A stretch of 64,000 nucleotides of DNA from Candidatus Thiodubiliella endoseptemdiera (GTDB lineage Bacteria; Pseudomonadota; Gammaproteobacteria; PS1; Pseudothioglobaceae): contig JACCHT010000001.1 of assembly GCA_013416635.1 (NCBI GenBank), positions 868,001 through 932,000 on the forward strand, read 5' to 3'. The notes below the pieces were generated by a model. It was not told the origin of the DNA. It ran no database searches and saw only the letters and a list, made by a program, of their open reading frames with translations. Positions 11,108 through 19,205 of this stretch are shown in pieces. The position numbers were made by a program, and so were the translations under genes. Numbering within the stretch: the stretch's first letter is position 1; each line of letters begins with the position of its first letter.

Positions 11108-12480
11108 GACAAAATTCTTACCCTGAAAGTTTTACCTTTGAGTTTGTCGTTTTGAATTTTTTGCAATGCAGTTTTCACTAACTCTGAACTCACTGCCACA
11201 TACGACCAATTACTTACCACATTAATTTTTCCAATCTTATCACCTGGGATACCGCCTTTACCTGTGAGTCCACCAACAATATCACCGGGGCGCAATTTTT
11301 GTTTTTTACCGCCATCAATTTTTAGTGTTGTCATTGTCGGGTGTTTAATAGGTTTGTTTAAATAATTGTCACTCGGCAATGGACTGGTACAATCCACCAA
11401 ATCAATGTCCAATAAATCCAATTTTCGTGTTTCTTTATCGCTATACAAAGTGCAGGCAATACCGTGTTTTCCTGCCCTGCCTGTGCGTCCAATACGATGA
11501 GTATGGACTTCAGGATCGTGCGCGACATTAAAATTAATCACCATATCTAAATCATCAATATCTAACCCGCGTGCGGCGACATCGGTTGCTACCAACACCG
11601 ATACACTACCATTAGAAAAACGAATTAAGGCTTGGTCGCGTTCGCGTTGATCTAAATCTCCATGAATAGAAATCGCATAAAATTTATAGTAAGCCAACTC
11701 ATCTGCCACATCTTGCGTGTCAAGCTTAGTATTACAAAAAACCAATGCAGAATCGGGCTTGTGTTTTGCCAATAATAATCGCAATGCCGTCATTCGCTCA
11801 TCATCCGTATTCGTCAGATGAAAATATTGCTTAATCGTTGATTCTTCTACCGAAGGTGCTTCAACAATTGTAGGGTGTTGCATTACTCTGTCAGCAATTG
11901 ATGAAATTTCCACAGGGAAAGTTGCACTGAATAATAAAGTTTGGCGATTTTCAGGAATTTTTTCGATAATTTGATCAATGGTATCTTGAAAACCCATATC
12001 CAGCATCCTATCCGCTTCGTCTAACACCAAAGTGTTAATATTACTCAATTTCAGCGTGCCTTTACGCAAATGTTCTTCAATCCGCCCAGGTGTACCTACG
12101 ACAATATGCACACCGTGCGCCAAAGAGCCAATCTGTGGACCAAAAGGTGTGCCGCCGCAGAGCGTCAATACTTTAATATTATGTACCGTGCGTGCTAATT
12201 TTCGAATTTCACTTGCCACTTGATCTGCAAGTTCTCGTGTGGGACAAAGCACAATAGCTTGTGCTTTGAACGAAGTCGTGTCTAATTTTTGCAATAAGCC
12301 TAAGCCAAAAGCAGCTGTTTTCCCTGAACCTGTTTTCCCTTGCCCAATCACATCTTTGCCCGACAAAATCATTGGCAGACTCAATGCTTGAATAGGCGTC
12401 ATAGATTCATAACCTAAACTACTCAGGTTTTTTAAAAAATCAGGATTCAGTTTTAACGCAGAAAAATCAGTTGAACTCAC
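11104..12480 (-). CDS. dbpA: DEAD-box RNA helicase DbpA
   Basis: ATP-dependent RNA helicase stimulated by 23S rRNA helix 92, acting in 50S assembly. Motifs in order: GKTGSGKTAAFG (Walker A), PTRELADQ, TPGR, DEAD followed by RMLDMGF, SAT, then RGLDI and HRIGRTGRAGK. The C-terminus holds the DbpA RNA-binding domain (IDGGKKQKLRPGDIVGGLTG, ending KLKGKTFRVRIL), which distinguishes it from other DEAD proteins. The GTG start at 12480 gives VSSTDFSALKL, matching the family N-terminus. The longer frame to 12540 adds non-conserved residues running into the 6S promoter. It is divergent to 6S RNA. Confidence 0.93.
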   Translation of the reverse strand: MSSTDFSALKLNPDFLKNLSSLGYESMTPIQALSLPMILSGKDVIGQGKTGSGKTAAFGLGLLQKLDTTSFKAQAIVLCPTRELADQVASEIRKLARTVHNIKVLTLCGGTPFGPQIGSLAHGVHIVVGTPGRIEEHLRKGTLKLSNINTLVLDEADRMLDMGFQDTIDQIIEKIPENRQTLLFSATFPVEISSIADRVMQHPTIVEAPSVEESTIKQYFHLTNTDDERMTALRLLLAKHKPDSALVFCNTKLDTQDVADELAYYKFYAISIHGDLDQRERDQALIRFSNGSVSVLVATDVAARGLDIDDLDMVINFNVAHDPEVHTHRIGRTGRAGKHGIACTLYSDKETRKLDLLDIDLVDCTSPLPSDNYLNKPIKHPTMTTLKIDGGKKQKLRPGDIVGGLTGKGGIPGDKIGKINVVSNWSYVAVSSELVKTALQKIQNDKLKGKTFRVRILS

Positions 12481-12528
12481 AGAAAAATACTCAGATAATA
12501 ATGCGATGAATTTTACGCTTGATATGGT

Positions 12529-12534
12529 TATAAT
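12529..12534 (+). promoter_or_regulatory. -10 element of the 6S RNA promoter
   Basis: A perfect TATAAT lies 6 nt before the first base of the closing stem of 6S RNA. The -35 region is weak: no good TTGACA match at the normal distance. Confidence 0.5.
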
Positions 12535-12540
12535 AATCAC

Positions 12541-12728
12541 TGTCTGTTATGTTTGTGATTGGCTTTTGTCCCCTGAGCTGATAAATAAAAACTAAGGATA
12601 TGAGGTAGGATACTATTGTGCAAGCCCACCTTGCCTTTTAGGTATTGAAGTGGGAAGCCTGCGGTATACTTCGAATTTCCGCCTTGAACCTTATGGTTCA
12701 GGTTTAGAGCCACGCGACATAATAGACA
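12541..12728 (+). ncRNA. ssrS: 6S RNA
   Basis: Small RNA that binds sigma70 RNA polymerase by mimicking an open promoter. The 12-nt ends pair (12541-12552 with 12717-12728, one G-U pair), giving the terminal stem. Conserved 6S segments are visible: a tgtcccctgagctgat block near the 5' side, and an aagcctgcgg segment and an inverted ccttgaacc/ggttcagg hairpin on the 3' side. About 188 nt. It lies directly upstream of fau, the standard gammaproteobacterial ssrS-ygfA arrangement. The exact ends are inferred from pairing. Confidence 0.88.
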
Positions 12729-12749
12729 CCAAATTTTAAGGCTTGACTA

Positions 12750-13304
12750 ATGAAAACACTACGCCAATCTCTCAGACAACAACGAAGTGCTATTCAACCA
12801 CGCGATAGAGAGGAATTAGCCAAAACCCTTGCTTTCCAAGTAAAAAGAGGTGCAAAAGTCCAATATAAGCATAAAATTTCCTTATATTTAGAAAATGATG
12901 GCGAAATTAACCCAAAATATGTGCAAAAATGGTTAGAATCTCAAGGAATTTACCCTTATTTACCTGTTTTAGTTGGAAAATCTCTTAAATTTGCAAGAAT
13001 AGGCAATAAATTTAAGAAAAATCGCTTTGGAATTGATGAGCCTGATACACCAACGCTGCTAAATGCCAGCCAAATGAATATTATTTTTATACCTTTAGTG
13101 GGGTTTGATAATAATAAAAATCGCATTGGTATGGGTGGTGGATTTTATGACCGCACATTATCTTTTAAAAAACATCAAATACAACATAGCAACCCAAAAC
13201 TCATCGGTTTGGCATTTGATTGTCAAAAAGTGGATAAAATCATAACTCAGGAATGGGATGTACCATTAGATAAAGTGATTACGCCGACGACTATTTACCG
13301 CTAG
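12750..13304 (+). CDS. fau: 5-formyltetrahydrofolate cyclo-ligase
   Basis: Converts 5-formyl-THF to 5,10-methenyl-THF using ATP. The protein is 184 residues with the N-terminal LRQSLRQQRSAI basic segment and the nucleotide/folate signature GMGGGFYDRTL near residue 130. It begins 21 nt after the 6S RNA and is probably co-transcribed with it (ygfA homologue). The 3' end overlaps the convergent hydroxylase gene by 14 nt. Confidence 0.93.
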   Translation: MKTLRQSLRQQRSAIQPRDREELAKTLAFQVKRGAKVQYKHKISLYLENDGEINPKYVQKWLESQGIYPYLPVLVGKSLKFARIGNKFKKNRFGIDEPDTPTLLNASQMNIIFIPLVGFDNNKNRIGMGGGFYDRTLSFKKHQIQHSNPKLIGLAFDCQKVDKIITQEWDVPLDKVITPTTIYR

Positions 13305-14442
13305 CATATTTTTGGAAGAAAGATTTCAATGTTGGGTTCTCGTTAATTAAATTCATTCCGAAGCCACGCAACCAGCGTAAAGGCTCGTTATTTTCTTTAT
13401 AAACCCAATTTAAACCTGTCATTGTCTTTGCTATCAATTCATTATCCAGTCGGCGTGCTCGTGCGTATCGGCGTAAAGCAGGTAAATTACCTAAAATTTG
13501 TCTATCTTTGTCTAATTGTATCGATAATTCATTAACATCTGAAAAACCCAAATTAACTCCCTGCCCTGCAAGGGGATGGATGTTGTGTGCTGAGTCACCA
13601 ATCAGTGCCAAATTATCTTTAACATATTCTTTGGCGCTGCGTTCAATCAGTGGGAAGGCTTGGATTGGACTCAGAACTTCAAACTCGCCAAAGCGATATT
13701 CCACTCCTGTGGATAATTTATCGGCAAAAACTTCGGGTGATAAGTCCAATAACTCATTAGCAAGGTAGTTTTCTGCCGACCAAACAATAGATGCCTCATT
13801 CTCACTAAGTGGTAAAAGTGCGATGATGCTGTCAGATAAAAATCGTTGCCAAGTAGTATTTGCAAAGCTTTTTTCAGCACGAATATTGCAAATGATGGCT
13901 TTTTGCTGATAATTAGTTTCGCTAAATTCAATATTAGATAAATCACGAACGCGAGAACGCGCCCCATCAGCACCAATGAGTAAGGCACAGTCTAGCCGCT
14001 GTGTATTATCCAAATACAACGCATAGCCCGATTCTGTTTTATCAATAGTATCTAATTTAGCAGAAATAAATTGCACATCTGTCTCGGACAATTCAACGAA
14101 CATTGCCGATTGAATACAATCATTTTCAACAATATGTCCTAAATGCGTTGTGTTATTATCTGTAGTTGAAAAATCTAAATGTCCGTGAGAATTTTGATCC
14201 CAAACTTTGGTATCAGTGAAAGCATGTTTTCGTTGAATGCTGTCCCACGCGCCAATTTTTCGCAAAAATGCTTCCGAAGTCGGGGTAATCGCACTTACAC
14301 GAGTATGGAAATTATCTTGTATTTCAGGATTTGGGTTGTTAGGTTCAATAATCGCAATACTAAAATTTCGATTTGCCATGGATAAAGCGAATGCCTGTCC
14401 AACCATGCCACCACCAACAATGATAATATCAAATTTACTCAC
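13291..14442 (-). CDS. FAD-dependent ubiquinone hydroxylase, UbiH/UbiI/UbiF family
   Basis: Flavin monooxygenase of 383 residues that hydroxylates the ubiquinone ring. The Rossmann GGGMVGQAFAL motif is at the N-terminus, DGARSRVR in the middle, and the second FAD motif LIGDSAHNIHPLAGQGVNLGFSD near residue 285. The RVSAITPTSEAFLRKIGAWD segment is typical of UbiI/UbiF-like members, but I cannot separate the three subfamilies by eye, so no symbol is given. It overlaps the pmbA 3' end by 8 nt on the same strand. Confidence 0.88.
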   Translation of the reverse strand: MSKFDIIIVGGGMVGQAFALSMANRNFSIAIIEPNNPNPEIQDNFHTRVSAITPTSEAFLRKIGAWDSIQRKHAFTDTKVWDQNSHGHLDFSTTDNNTTHLGHIVENDCIQSAMFVELSETDVQFISAKLDTIDKTESGYALYLDNTQRLDCALLIGADGARSRVRDLSNIEFSETNYQQKAIICNIRAEKSFANTTWQRFLSDSIIALLPLSENEASIVWSAENYLANELLDLSPEVFADKLSTGVEYRFGEFEVLSPIQAFPLIERSAKEYVKDNLALIGDSAHNIHPLAGQGVNLGFSDVNELSIQLDKDRQILGNLPALRRYARARRLDNELIAKTMTGLNWVYKENNEPLRWLRGFGMNLINENPTLKSFFQKYASGK

Positions 14443-15748
14443 CAGCGATTGTCATTTGGTTAATCAGTACTGAACCGACTTTAATGTTACTGCGATAGTC
14501 CACATCATTGCCCACATGTACAATACCGAGCAACATTGCTTTCAGATTGCCCGCAATGGTTAACCCCGATACTGGATATTGAATTTCACCATTTTCCACC
14601 CAAAATCCCAACGCACCACGGGAATAATCGCCCGTTGTACCATTCACACCTTGCCCCATTAATTCAGTTACGACCAAACCTTTATCCATCGCTTTTATCA
14701 TCTCATCCAAACCGCCATCAAAGTTTTCTTTAATGATAACATTGTTCACACCGCCCGCATTTGCCGTGGTTTTTAAGCCTAATTGATTGGCAGAATATTG
14801 CCCCATTATGAAACTTCTCACGCGTCCATGTTCAACAAAATATTGCTCGCGTTTGAGCACGCCATCACGGTCCATTGACTTAGCACCCAGCGTTTTTTTG
14901 GCGAAAGGATTTTCAAATAAACTAATGTCTTCAGGCAAAATAATTTTATCAATACTATTTAATAAAAAGGTTGATTTTTTATACTGACTGGAGCCACTCA
15001 ACGCACCCAAAAGGCTTGAAAATAATCCACCCGATAGGCGCGGGGTAAAAATCACAGGGCATTTTTGCGATTCAATAGAGCGTGCACCGAGTTTTTGTTG
15101 TGCGAGTTTTGCCACTTTTTCGCCTACTTGTTGTGGCGTTTCTAGATCAGTCGCATCCAGTGCCGTAGTATATTCATACGCTGTTTGCATATCATCGCCT
15201 CGTTTGGCAATTAATGAACAGTTAAGCGAATGGCTGGTGCTATTTTGCATCGCAATCAAATCGTTAGAATTGGCATACAAACCTTGACCTTGAAAACTAG
15301 AGACTTCCGCCCCTTCAGAGTTACCAATTTCATCTTGTGCAAGTGCTGTTTCTTCGCAAATCTTTGCCAATTTAATACTACGCTGTGCATCTAAATCCCA
15401 AGGATGATACATATCCAAATTTGGTCTATCAAACGCCATTAATTCTTTTGGTGCTAAGCCATTAAAAGTATCTTCTTGCGTATATTTTGCAATCAAACAC
15501 GCTGATTCAATGGTTTTCTCAAGACTGGCTTTGCTAATATCAACACTTGATGCGTGCCCTTTCTTTTTGCCAAAAAATACATTGACATCAAAACTTTTAT
15601 CTAGGTGATATTGTAAGGTTTCCACCTCACCCAAACGCACCACCGTAGAAACACCCGAACTTGAACCTAGCGATATTTCATAATCACTAACCTGATATTT
15701 TTTGAGTAATTCAATTGCCGTATGTGCAGTTTGTTCTAAGGGTGACAT
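14435..15748 (-). CDS. pmbA: Metalloprotease subunit PmbA (TldE)
   Basis: TldD/TldE-type protease subunit (437 residues) involved in microcin B17 maturation and CcdA degradation in E. coli. The subunit is recognised from the N-terminal YEISLGSSSGVSTVVRLGEVETLQYH segment and the C-terminal GGVNNVIIKENFDG and GQGVNGTTGDYSRGALGFWVENGEI. The metal-binding HExxxH belongs to TldD and is not expected here. It starts 2 nt downstream of corC, in one operon with the hydroxylase. Confidence 0.92.
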   Translation of the reverse strand: MSPLEQTAHTAIELLKKYQVSDYEISLGSSSGVSTVVRLGEVETLQYHLDKSFDVNVFFGKKKGHASSVDISKASLEKTIESACLIAKYTQEDTFNGLAPKELMAFDRPNLDMYHPWDLDAQRSIKLAKICEETALAQDEIGNSEGAEVSSFQGQGLYANSNDLIAMQNSTSHSLNCSLIAKRGDDMQTAYEYTTALDATDLETPQQVGEKVAKLAQQKLGARSIESQKCPVIFTPRLSGGLFSSLLGALSGSSQYKKSTFLLNSIDKIILPEDISLFENPFAKKTLGAKSMDRDGVLKREQYFVEHGRVRSFIMGQYSANQLGLKTTANAGGVNNVIIKENFDGGLDEMIKAMDKGLVVTELMGQGVNGTTGDYSRGALGFWVENGEIQYPVSGLTIAGNLKAMLLGIVHVGNDVDYRSNIKVGSVLINQMTIAGE

Positions 15749-15750
15749 CT

Positions 15751-16581
15751 TTATATTTTGGTTACCTCTAATAAATGCAATCGGCGAGAATCTGCTTTCA
15801 ACACCTTGAATTTAAAGCCCTGTAAATCAATCTCACTCATCTGCTTTGGCAAACAAGTAAAACCAGAAATTACTAGACCTGCAACGGTATCTACACTTTC
15901 TGCTTGCAATTCTACTTTAAAAAATTTATTAAAATCTTCAATTGGCGTATTGGCTTTGAGCAAAAATCTACCATCACCAAAATCAATAATATTATCTTCC
16001 TCCAAGTCGTGTTCATCTTCAATTTCACCTACGATTTGTTCCAACACATCTTCAAGTGTTACCAAACCCGCAATCTCGCCATACTCATCTACCACAATTG
16101 CCATATGTGATTTTTTTTGTTGAAAATCTCGCATCAATGAGCCTAAAGTTTTACTCTCTGGTACTAATACCACTTGGCGTAAATACTCTTGAAAACTAAA
16201 TTCTTTATCTTGTCCGCTGGATAAATGACTGAGTAAATCCTTTGCTAAAATTACACCCTGCACCTTATCTTCTTGTGCATTCAATACTGGAAATCTTGAA
16301 TGTGAAGATTGAACCATTATTGCTAATAAATCTTTGGTTGAAATGTTATTTTGAATCAGCACCATCTTTGACTTAGGCACCATCACATCACGCACTTCCA
16401 TATTTTCAAGTTGTAATGTACCTTCAATCAAACTGCGACTATGAGAATCAATAATATGGTTCTCTTCAGACTCTTTTAAAGCTTGTAAAAGTTCATCACG
16501 AGATTGTAACGGGGTATGGAAAAATCGTTTTTTTAGCTTTTGTCTAAAAGACAATGTCGAGGGGGGGTAATCTTCGTTCAT
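15751..16581 (-). CDS. corC: CorC/HlyC-type CBS-domain protein
   Basis: Cytoplasmic 276-residue protein. It has an N-terminal helical region, the EVRDVMVPKSKMVLI segment, two CBS domains (roughly residues 65-190), and the C-terminal CorC/HlyC transporter-associated domain (GRFLLKANTPIEDFNKFF). No membrane helices. In E. coli CorC (YbeX) is linked to Mg2+/Co2+ efflux and ribosome maturation. ybeZ-ybeY-lnt neighbours are missing, so the functional link is family-based. Confidence 0.85.
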   Translation of the reverse strand: MNEDYPPSTLSFRQKLKKRFFHTPLQSRDELLQALKESEENHIIDSHSRSLIEGTLQLENMEVRDVMVPKSKMVLIQNNISTKDLLAIMVQSSHSRFPVLNAQEDKVQGVILAKDLLSHLSSGQDKEFSFQEYLRQVVLVPESKTLGSLMRDFQQKKSHMAIVVDEYGEIAGLVTLEDVLEQIVGEIEDEHDLEEDNIIDFGDGRFLLKANTPIEDFNKFFKVELQAESVDTVAGLVISGFTCLPKQMSEIDLQGFKFKVLKADSRRLHLLEVTKI

Positions 16582-16621
16582 TTAAAATGTAATAAATATT
16601 AATTAGTTATTTTACCAAAAA

Positions 16622-16918
16622 TCAAGACTTTTTACCACTTCGCATATTTTTACCCTGTGCAGCACGCTCTTTACGCACTTGTTTTGGATCGGCAATCAGT
16701 GGTCGATAGATTTCCACGCGGTCTTTTTCACGCAAAACCGTGTCTAATTTGGCAATCTTACCAAAAATACCAGTTTTATCTTTAGATAAATTAATTTGTG
16801 GATAAGTATTCAAGATACCCGAAGTCTCAATCGCCCGTTTAAGCGTCGTGCCTTCACTCACTTCTAAAGCAAGTAGTGTTTGTTTTTTCTCTAAGGCATA
16901 AGCAACTTCAATTAGCAT
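16622..16918 (-). CDS. rnfH: RnfH family ubiquitin-like protein
   Basis: UPF0125 protein of 98 residues with a beta-grasp pattern: IEVAYALEKKQTLLALEVSEGTT, IGIFGK-like middle and DRVEIYRPL, followed by a basic tail ending RSGKKS. The ATG at 16918 is preferred over the adjacent GTG at 16921. Before the MITE came in, this ATG overlapped the hisA stop (TGATG), so the two genes were probably translationally coupled. Confidence 0.88.
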   Translation of the reverse strand: MLIEVAYALEKKQTLLALEVSEGTTLKRAIETSGILNTYPQINLSKDKTGIFGKIAKLDTVLREKDRVEIYRPLIADPKQVRKERAAQGKNMRSGKKS

Positions 16919-16924
16919 CACTTA

Positions 16925-17085
16925 GAGACCTTTGCATAAATAGGGATGATTAGAAAAATGACAGATTTTATTAAATTGGAAATTTTTTAAATCCACTCCT
17001 AGCAGGGCTAAGGGTGTTTTTAAAAAGTTTGTAATTTGATGAAAGATGGCGTTTTGATGATTATTCATATTTATGCAAAGGTCTC
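16925..17085. repeat. MITE copy 4, in the hisA-rnfH junction
   Basis: Flanked by the duplication actta. One internal base differs from most copies (tagaaaaatg instead of tagcaaaatg). Insertion splits a formerly overlapping gene pair but regenerates the hisA TGA stop. Confidence 0.93.
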
Positions 17086-17814
17086 ACTTAATATCACACA
17101 AGTTCTGTGCTTCTTGAAAATCAAGCGTACCTTCATAAATCGCACGCCCCGTAATTGCCCCCATAATGCCGTGTCGTGCCTCGCTCAATAACCCAGAAAT
17201 ATCATCCATATTAGTAATGCCGCCAGATGCAATAATCGGAATGGAGGTTTGCTTGGCAAGATTTACCGTCGCCTCAATATTTACCCCCTGCATCATTCCA
17301 TCTCGTGCAATATCGGTATAAACAATTGAATTCACGCCATCTTGCTCAAACTTTTTCGACAAATCCACTACGCTCAAATCCGTCTGCTTCGCCCAACCCT
17401 CAGTCGCCACTAAACCATTATTAGCATCCAAACCTACAATAATTTTATCTGGGAATTCACGGCACAATTCTGACACAAACTCAGGGTGTGTCACTGCCAT
17501 CGTGCCAATAATCAAATACTTAACCCCCGCCTCAACATAAGTATTCGCAATCTCCATCGTCCGAATTCCGCCCCCAATCTGCACAGGTAAATCAGGAAAT
17601 TCCTGTGTAATCTCCATCACACTCTGCGCATTAATCGGCTTACCTTCAAATGCCCCGTTCAAATCCACCAAATGCAAGCGTCTCGCCCCTGTACCACCCA
17701 TTGCGTTGCCATATCCACAGGATTATCAGAAAATACCGTGGTATCCTCCATCACCCCTTGTCGCAGTCGTACACATTGTCCATCTTTTAAATCTATTGCG
17801 GGGATTATTATCAT
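17084..17814 (-). CDS. hisA: ProFAR isomerase (histidine biosynthesis), one frameshift
   Basis: TIM-barrel isomerase of histidine synthesis. From the ATG at 17814 the frame gives [20 protein letters not shown], a textbook HisA start. It breaks near 17690, where one G in a GGGG run seems missing, and continues from [17 protein letters not shown] to the C-terminus with [13 protein letters not shown] and IASGGITN. The repaired protein is about 243 residues, the normal length. No other his genes are adjacent. The stop codon is completed by the adjacent MITE. Confidence 0.9.
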
Positions 17815-17860
17815 TTTCTTATTCTTCTTAAATTAGGGTGTATTTTACTATTAATCATTA

Positions 17861-18021
17861 GAGACCTTTGCATAAATAGGGATGATTAGCAAAATGACAG
17901 ATTTTATTAAATTGGAAATTTTTTAAATCCACTCCTAGCAGGGCTAAGGGTGTTTTTAAAAAGTTTGTAATTTGATGAAAGATGGCGTTTTGATGATTAT
18001 TCATATTTATGCAAAGGTCTC
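17861..18021. repeat. MITE copy 5
   Basis: Flanks are catta and aatta, an imperfect duplication. Lies 47 bp upstream of the hisA start, in the same orientation as copy 6. The 105 bp between copies 5 and 6 (18022-18126) contain no gene that I can see. Confidence 0.9.
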
Positions 18022-18126
18022 AATTATTCTATTCAAAAAAGCGTCCAGTCAACTTATAGCATCCCTTATTCATTACTTGGTAAACCTGAACTTAGCAGAT
18101 TTTTTCAATACCAATTTTTTGATTGT

Positions 18127-18287
18127 GAGACCTTTGCATAAATAGGGATGATTAGCAAAATGACAGATTTTATTAAATTGGAAATTTTTTAAATCCACTC
18201 CTAGCAGGGCTAAGGGTGTTTTTAAAAAGTTTGTAATTTGATGAAAGATGGCGTTTTGATGATTATTCATATTTATGCAAAGGTCTC
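18127..18287. repeat. MITE copy 6
   Basis: Flanked by a perfect duplication of attgt. Its inner end lies 21 bp from the 3' end of the comM fragment. Confidence 0.93.
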
Positions 18288-18308
18288 ATTGTATTGTAAA
18301 TTTTGTTA

Positions 18309-18779
18309 TCAAGCCTCACGCCGATAACTAATCGCCTCGGTTAAATGTTGGATGTTGACAGTATCTGCATTGTCTAAGTCGGCAATGGTTCTGGCAACTT
18401 TGAGGATGCGATGGTAGGCCCTTGCACTTAGGTGAAATTTATCAATGGCAATCTCTAAAAGATGTTTGTTGTTCTCATCAAGTAAAATGAACTCATCAAG
18501 CTCATCAGGGTTAAGTTTATCGTTGGTTTTACCTTGTCTCTTGATTTGTCTATTATAGGCTCTTAACACTCTTTTTCGTATAACTTCACTTGATTCCACA
18601 CTACTATTGGTTTGTTCAAATAGCGCTTCTTTTGGCAGGGGTGGAACGGTTAGAACCATATCAATTCTATCTAACAATGGTCCTGATATTTTGTTTTTAT
18701 ATTTGCTGATTTGGTCTTGTGTGCAATGGCATTTAGCCGTACCATCGCCATAATAGCCACAGGGACATAGTTTCATTGC
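18309..18779 (-). pseudogene. comM 3' fragment (displaced copy)
   Basis: About 157 residues match the C-terminal third of the intact ComM at 23,468, starting at [15 protein letters not shown] and running to AISYRREA. The two copies share most residues, but by eye only about 75-80 percent of bases, so they are not a recent duplication. Upstream of 18,780 the similarity stops abruptly and the frame continues into unrelated sequence to 18,857. No Walker A/B part is present, so the fragment cannot be a working helicase. Confidence 0.85.
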
Positions 18780-18824
18780 CTTGTTGCCGTATTTGACCTT
18801 TATTATTGAAAACCCATTGCAGGA

Positions 18825-19187
18825 ATGCCTGAAAACCTTGATACTATAGGCGCTCACTTAAAAGCTAAAAGACTAAAAGGCAACAAAACGCAAGCATTCG
18901 TTGCCTCACTATTTAGTGTTGATGTTAAAACCATTAATAATTGGGAAAAGAATAAAACTAAAACCATTGCTGCAAAGTATTATCCTAAGATCGTAGAATT
19001 TTTAACTTACTGCCCACTTGAAAAACCACCCACTACTTTTGCAGAAAAAATTAAACTTCACAGACTTTATCTTGGACTTAATCAAAAGCAATTTGCTAAG
19101 TTTTTGAATATTAGCCTTGATAGCATTGCTAATTGGGGAAATGGAGAAAAACCATCTAAAAGGATGGTTAAAAAATTGAAAAGATAG
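18825..19187 (+). CDS. XRE-type protein with two helix-turn-helix domains
   Basis: A 120-residue DNA-binding protein. The first HTH is at about residues 8-45 (KGNKTQAFVASLFSVDVKTINNWEKNK), the second at about 75-112 (LGLNQKQFAKFLNISLDSIANWGNGE), with a PKIVEFLTYCPLEKPPTT linker. This double-HTH layout is common in mobile-element regulators. An AGGA lies very close to the ATG. The gene sits at the inner edge of the comM-flanked insert; target unknown. Confidence 0.7.
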   Translation: MPENLDTIGAHLKAKRLKGNKTQAFVASLFSVDVKTINNWEKNKTKTIAAKYYPKIVEFLTYCPLEKPPTTFAEKIKLHRLYLGLNQKQFAKFLNISLDSIANWGNGEKPSKRMVKKLKR

Positions 19188-19205
19188 GGTTAAATTCTAT
19201 TGCTA

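Noticed and set aside
17861-18287. MITE copies 5 and 6 as a composite transposon
   Set aside because: They enclose only 105 bp without a gene, and copy 6 has its own target duplication, so they are independent insertions.
18780-18857. The N-terminal extension of the comM fragment as a fused novel protein
   Set aside because: The sequence upstream of CPCGYYG has no ComM similarity or ribosome site and overlaps the HTH gene; it is chance read-through.
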